Shown: positions 61,546 through 64,000 of the stretch, piece after piece
Layout: every line of letters starts with the position of its first letter
Position numbering within the stretch: the stretch's first letter is position 1
NCBI RefSeq assembly: GCF_007859305.1
Contig: NZ_VOHE01000005.1
Span: 62,001 to 126,000, forward strand
Source: Luteimonas wenzhouensis
GTDB lineage: Bacteria; Pseudomonadota; Gammaproteobacteria; Xanthomonadales; Xanthomonadaceae
Direction of reading: 5' to 3'
DNA length: 64,000 nt
Position numbers and translations under genes: made by a program
Notes under the pieces: model-generated
Databases searched by the model: none
What the model was told of the DNA's origin: nothing
What the model saw: the letters and a program-made list of their open reading frames with translations, nothing else

Positions 61546-62103
61546 TCATGGCGCGTCGGACAGGCACTCCCGTACCCATGGCTCTGCCCGCAGCGCTTCC
61601 CACTCGCTTCGTAACGTGGGCGCCTGCTCGAAATCGGCGATACATGCGCCGTTTGCGCCTGCAAGATCGCCAAGCTTGCCGTTGCACAACAGCAGTGGCT
61701 TGTCGACGTGTTGCCATCCGCTGCCGCATTCGGTGTCGGTCTCCGAACCCGGACGGCCGCACACGTGGGTGCGTCGCGCTTCAGTCGAAGACGTGGCCCG
61801 CGCAACGACCCTGCCCTCGTACGATTCTCCGGAGGCGACGTAGGACCAGGTACCGCAGATCCGATCGCCTTGTTGTACCAGCACGTAGCGACTGCATTCC
61901 CCGGGCGAGGGCGCGTCCTCGCATGACTGCCAGACGCCGGTAAAGGTTCCGGCAGGTGAGGTTGCCCAGGTTTGCTCTCGGACCGAAATCGCCCACGGAC
62001 TTCCGTCCCTATCCGCGGGCGACGCGCGTCCGCCATCAGGCAATGCACCCGACCCGGCGCATGCTGCCAGCCCCAACCACGCCACCATCCCTAGTGTTCG
62101 CAT
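61546..62103 (-). CDS. Cys-rich lipoprotein, likely immunity protein to the lysozyme-like effector (X-Tfi-like)
   Basis: The 185-residue protein has a signal peptide with lipobox (MRTLGMVAWLGLAAC) and eight further cysteines in the mature part (WQSCED, GECSRY, RICGTW, THVCGR, TECGS, LLLCNG, GACIAD, VRECL), pointing to a disulfide-stabilised periplasmic domain. GGAGGG precedes the ATG on the minus strand. It ends 27 bases before the effector-like gene on the same strand, the immunity-then-effector order seen for Xanthomonas X-Tfi/X-Tfe pairs. These lipoproteins block peptidoglycan hydrolases in the periplasm. The assignment rests on context and export features, not on a recognised fold. Confidence 0.7.
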   Translation of the reverse strand: MRTLGMVAWLGLAACAGSGALPDGGRASPADRDGSPWAISVREQTWATSPAGTFTGVWQSCEDAPSPGECSRYVLVQQGDRICGTWSYVASGESYEGRVVARATSSTEARRTHVCGRPGSETDTECGSGWQHVDKPLLLCNGKLGDLAGANGACIADFEQAPTLRSEWEALRAEPWVRECLSDAP

Positions 62104-62266
62104 CCGGAATCCCTCCTGACGAGGGGTCTACCCTACGCCATGGGAAGGGGCGGCATTGATCGAAGTGGCCGGATTCCGTGGCCATAGAGAGCGAGATCGA
62201 TTTGGTCTCCGAGGGGGCCGCGCTCGGCGCATAGCGGTGCAGGCGGGGAGGGGTCCGCGCCGGAAA

Positions 62267-63244
62267 TCATGCGCCCGCGTGCATCCCCTCCCGCGTCCCA
62301 AACGTTCGCCGCCACTCCCTCGGACTCACCCGGTGCCGCTTCCTGAAGTGCTCGCGCAGCGACACCGGGGTCTGGAATCCGGCCAGGTCGGAGATCTTCT
62401 CCACCGGGAGTGAAGTGGTCTCCAGCAGCTCGCACGCGCGGCGCAGGCGTTCGTTGACCAGCCACTCGACCAGGGTCATGCCGGTGGCCTTGCGGAAGTG
62501 GCGGGTGAACGTGCGGCGGCTCATCGCGGTGCGCGCGGCCAGGTCATCGACCGTGTGGGGGGTGGCGAGGTGGGCGCGCAGGTGGTCGAGCAGGGCGTTG
62601 ATCTTCGCGTCGTGGGTGGACGCGGCCACCGGCTGTTCGATGAACTGGGCCTGGCCTCCCTCGCGGTGCGGGGCGATCACCAGTCCGCGCGCGAGCCGGT
62701 TGGCGACGCGGGCGCCATGCACCTGGCGCACGATGTACAGGCAGCAGTCGAGTCCGGCGCCGACGCCGGCCGAGGTGACCAGCCGGTCGTCCTCGACGTA
62801 CAGGGCGTTCGCGTCCAGCGCTACCCGCGGAAACCGGCGCGAGAAGTCGTCTTCGGCCATCCAGTGGGTGGCGGCGCGGCGTCCGTCCAGCAGGCCGGCG
62901 TAGGCCAGCGCGTAGGTGCCGTAGCACAGGCCGACCACGCGCGCGCCGCGGGCGTGGGCCCGGCGCAGCGCGTCCTGCAACGCGGCCGAGGGCGCCTCGT
63001 CCAGGGCGTGCCAGCCGGGCACCACCAGGATGTCCGCGGTGTCGGCCAGTTCCAGGCCGCCGTCGGGCTCCAGCGCCAGTGCCCGCTCGGCCCTCAGGGC
63101 TTGCCCGTCCGGCGCCACGATGCGCAGCTCGAACAGCGGCTGGCCCGGCGCGTGGGTGCCGAACACCATGTACGGCATGGCGAAGTGGAACGGGCTGAAG
63201 CGGGGATAGGCGATCAGCGCGACCACCGGGACGGGGGCGGACAT
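62267..63244 (-). CDS. GlxA-type AraC-family regulator with DJ-1/PfpI domain
   Basis: The 325-residue protein has an N-terminal DJ-1/PfpI-like domain (LVVPGWHALDE, VVGLCYGTYALAYAGLLDGRRAATHW, with Cys at the nucleophile elbow position) and a C-terminal double helix-turn-helix of the AraC type (DDLAARTAMSRRTFTRHFRKATGMTLVEWLVNERL and ISDLAGFQTPVSLREHFRKRHRVSPREWR). The start at 63244 is preferred, since the open frame beyond lies in the intergenic region. It is divergent from the metallo-hydrolase gene across about 107 bases, so it probably regulates that gene and itself. GlxA-type regulators often sense small metabolites. Confidence 0.94.
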   Translation of the reverse strand: MSAPVPVVALIAYPRFSPFHFAMPYMVFGTHAPGQPLFELRIVAPDGQALRAERALALEPDGGLELADTADILVVPGWHALDEAPSAALQDALRRAHARGARVVGLCYGTYALAYAGLLDGRRAATHWMAEDDFSRRFPRVALDANALYVEDDRLVTSAGVGAGLDCCLYIVRQVHGARVANRLARGLVIAPHREGGQAQFIEQPVAASTHDAKINALLDHLRAHLATPHTVDDLAARTAMSRRTFTRHFRKATGMTLVEWLVNERLRRACELLETTSLPVEKISDLAGFQTPVSLREHFRKRHRVSPREWRRTFGTREGMHAGA

Positions 63245-63351
63245 GGGTGCTCCGGTGGCCCGAAGGCATCGGTAATGGTCTCGTGGGCCAGTTATATGCG
63301 CCGCGGGGCGTTCCGACAATGGCCACCTGCCTTCCCTGACGGAGTCCCACG

Positions 63352-64000
63352 ATGAAGCCCACCGCCCTGCTGTCCACCCTTGCCCTGTCCCTTGCCCTGG
63401 CTCTGGGCGGGGCGCCCGCTGCCGCCGCCGAGCCCGCTGCGTCCGCTCCCACGGTGCAGATCCAGCAGATCCGCAACGCGACCCTGAAGCTCCAGTACGC
63501 CGGGCGTACCTTCCTGGTCGACCCGATGCTGGGCGCCAGGGGCGCCTACCCGGGCTTCAAGGGCACCTACAACCAGCACCTGCGCAACCCGCTGGTCGAG
63601 CTGCCGATGCCGGCCGCCGAGGTCATGCGCGGGGTCGATGCGGTCGTCATCACCCACACCCACCTGGACCACTGGGACGGCGGCGAGCACGCCTTCGTGC
63701 CCAAGGATCTCCCGATCTTCGTCCAGCACCAGGCCGACGCGGAGCAGGTCCGCGGCCAGGGCTATCGCGACGTGCGCGTGATCGAGGGCAGCGCGGAGTT
63801 CGAGGGCGTGCGCCTGACCCGCACCGGCGGCCAGCACGGCACCGACGCGATGTTCGCGGTCGAGCCTGTCGCCGGGCTGCTGGGCCAGGCCATGGGCGTG
63901 GTCTTCCAGGCCCCGGGCGCGGCCACCGTCTACGTGGTGGGCGACACCACCTGGCATGGCGAGGTGGAGCAGGCGCTGGCCGCGTTCAAGCCGGACGTCG
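63352..64000 (+). CDS. exported metallo-beta-lactamase-fold hydrolase (3' end outside window)
   Basis: At least 216 residues are visible, and the frame is open to the window end. A signal peptide (TALLSTLALSLALALGGAPAAAA) is followed by the UlaG/YtnP-like MBL fold: ATLKLQYAGRTFLVDPMLGARG, then VVITHTHLDHWDGGEH (metal motif HxHxDH), QHGTDAM (His ligand) and VYVVGDTTWHGEVEQAL (Asp ligand). It should act in the periplasm; lactonase or phosphodiesterase-like activity is possible. ATG at 63352 is preceded by GACGGAG. It is transcribed away from the GlxA-type regulator and is its likely target. Confidence 0.92.
   Translation, partial: MKPTALLSTLALSLALALGGAPAAAAEPAASAPTVQIQQIRNATLKLQYAGRTFLVDPMLGARGAYPGFKGTYNQHLRNPLVELPMPAAEVMRGVDAVVITHTHLDHWDGGEHAFVPKDLPIFVQHQADAEQVRGQGYRDVRVIEGSAEFEGVRLTRTGGQHGTDAMFAVEPVAGLLGQAMGVVFQAPGAATVYVVGDTTWHGEVEQALAAFKPDV

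Noticed and set aside
1-64000. tRNA, rRNA, CRISPR arrays, complete insertion sequences, replication origins
   Set aside because: No cloverleaf, rRNA motif, regularly spaced direct repeats, paired terminal repeats or DnaA-box cluster could be recognised by eye.

Overview
The window is very GC-rich DNA from a gammaproteobacterium, most likely a member of the Lysobacteraceae (Xanthomonadaceae; Lysobacter, Luteimonas or Pseudoxanthomonas-like). The signs are the GC-rich codon use, a TonB-dependent receptor beside sugar genes, RecBCD, unimodular-long QueF, an effector/immunity pair that looks like Xanthomonas type IV secretion effectors, and a dispersed double-hairpin repeat. No rRNA, tRNA, CRISPR array or complete mobile element was seen. 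Genus assignment is inference.

Layout. 1-3.8 kb: C-terminal part of an RHS protein with a Cys-rich tip, two small membrane proteins behind it (immunity candidates), then a graveyard holding a second RHS core end, a frameshifted IS5-like transposase piece and a truncated ribbon-helix-helix antitoxin. 3.9-10 kb: a minus-strand run (M20 hydrolase, queF, LysM protein, lipoprotein) closed by a clear terminator; a TauE/SafE permease lies between two paralogous exported M20 hydrolases; then a small MscS channel. 10.3-14.5 kb: a CitE-like lyase translationally coupled to a beta-propeller/sodium-symporter fusion, and a LysR regulator. 14.5-27.5 kb: an exported alkaline phosphatase and a probable glycan/sugar utilisation locus (TonB receptor, serine hydrolase, ribokinase-like kinase, barrel/SUMF1 fusion, GH127 enzyme, class III CoA-transferase, class I aldolase). 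27.6-33.2 kb: nicotinamidase, metE, purU and an old-yellow-enzyme reductase. 33.4-35.8 kb: a chemotaxis receptor broken by an amber codon, behind a FliA-like promoter. 35.9-41.1 kb: nrdA-nrdB-flavodoxin-thioredoxin-like. 41.1-45.4 kb: zapE, an alpha/beta hydrolase, a nuclease and a cytochrome c. 45.4-49.7 kb: an accessory island of unrecognised genes. 49.7-58.9 kb: recC-recB-recD with ATGA overlaps. 58.9-62.1 kb: an AT-rich operator-like array, a NERD-helicase, a truncated lysozyme-like effector and its lipoprotein immunity candidate. 62.3-64 kb: a GlxA-type AraC regulator divergent from a metallo-beta-lactamase-fold hydrolase that runs off the window.

How it works together. Two cobalamin riboswitches, each on the minus strand, precede the B12-independent methionine synthase metE and the B12-independent ribonucleotide reductase nrdAB. 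This is a B12-sparing arrangement, and it predicts metH and probably nrdJ elsewhere in the genome. A 26-bp near-perfect palindrome lies directly before the metE aptamer and suggests a second, protein-based control layer. The most novel-looking parts are the three AAATCTAA-N8-TTAGATTT dyads at 58.88-59.00 kb, the double-hairpin repeats inserted in frame in recD and in the recB tail, the island at 45.4-49.7 kb, and the effector remnant fused by overlap to the NERD-helicase.
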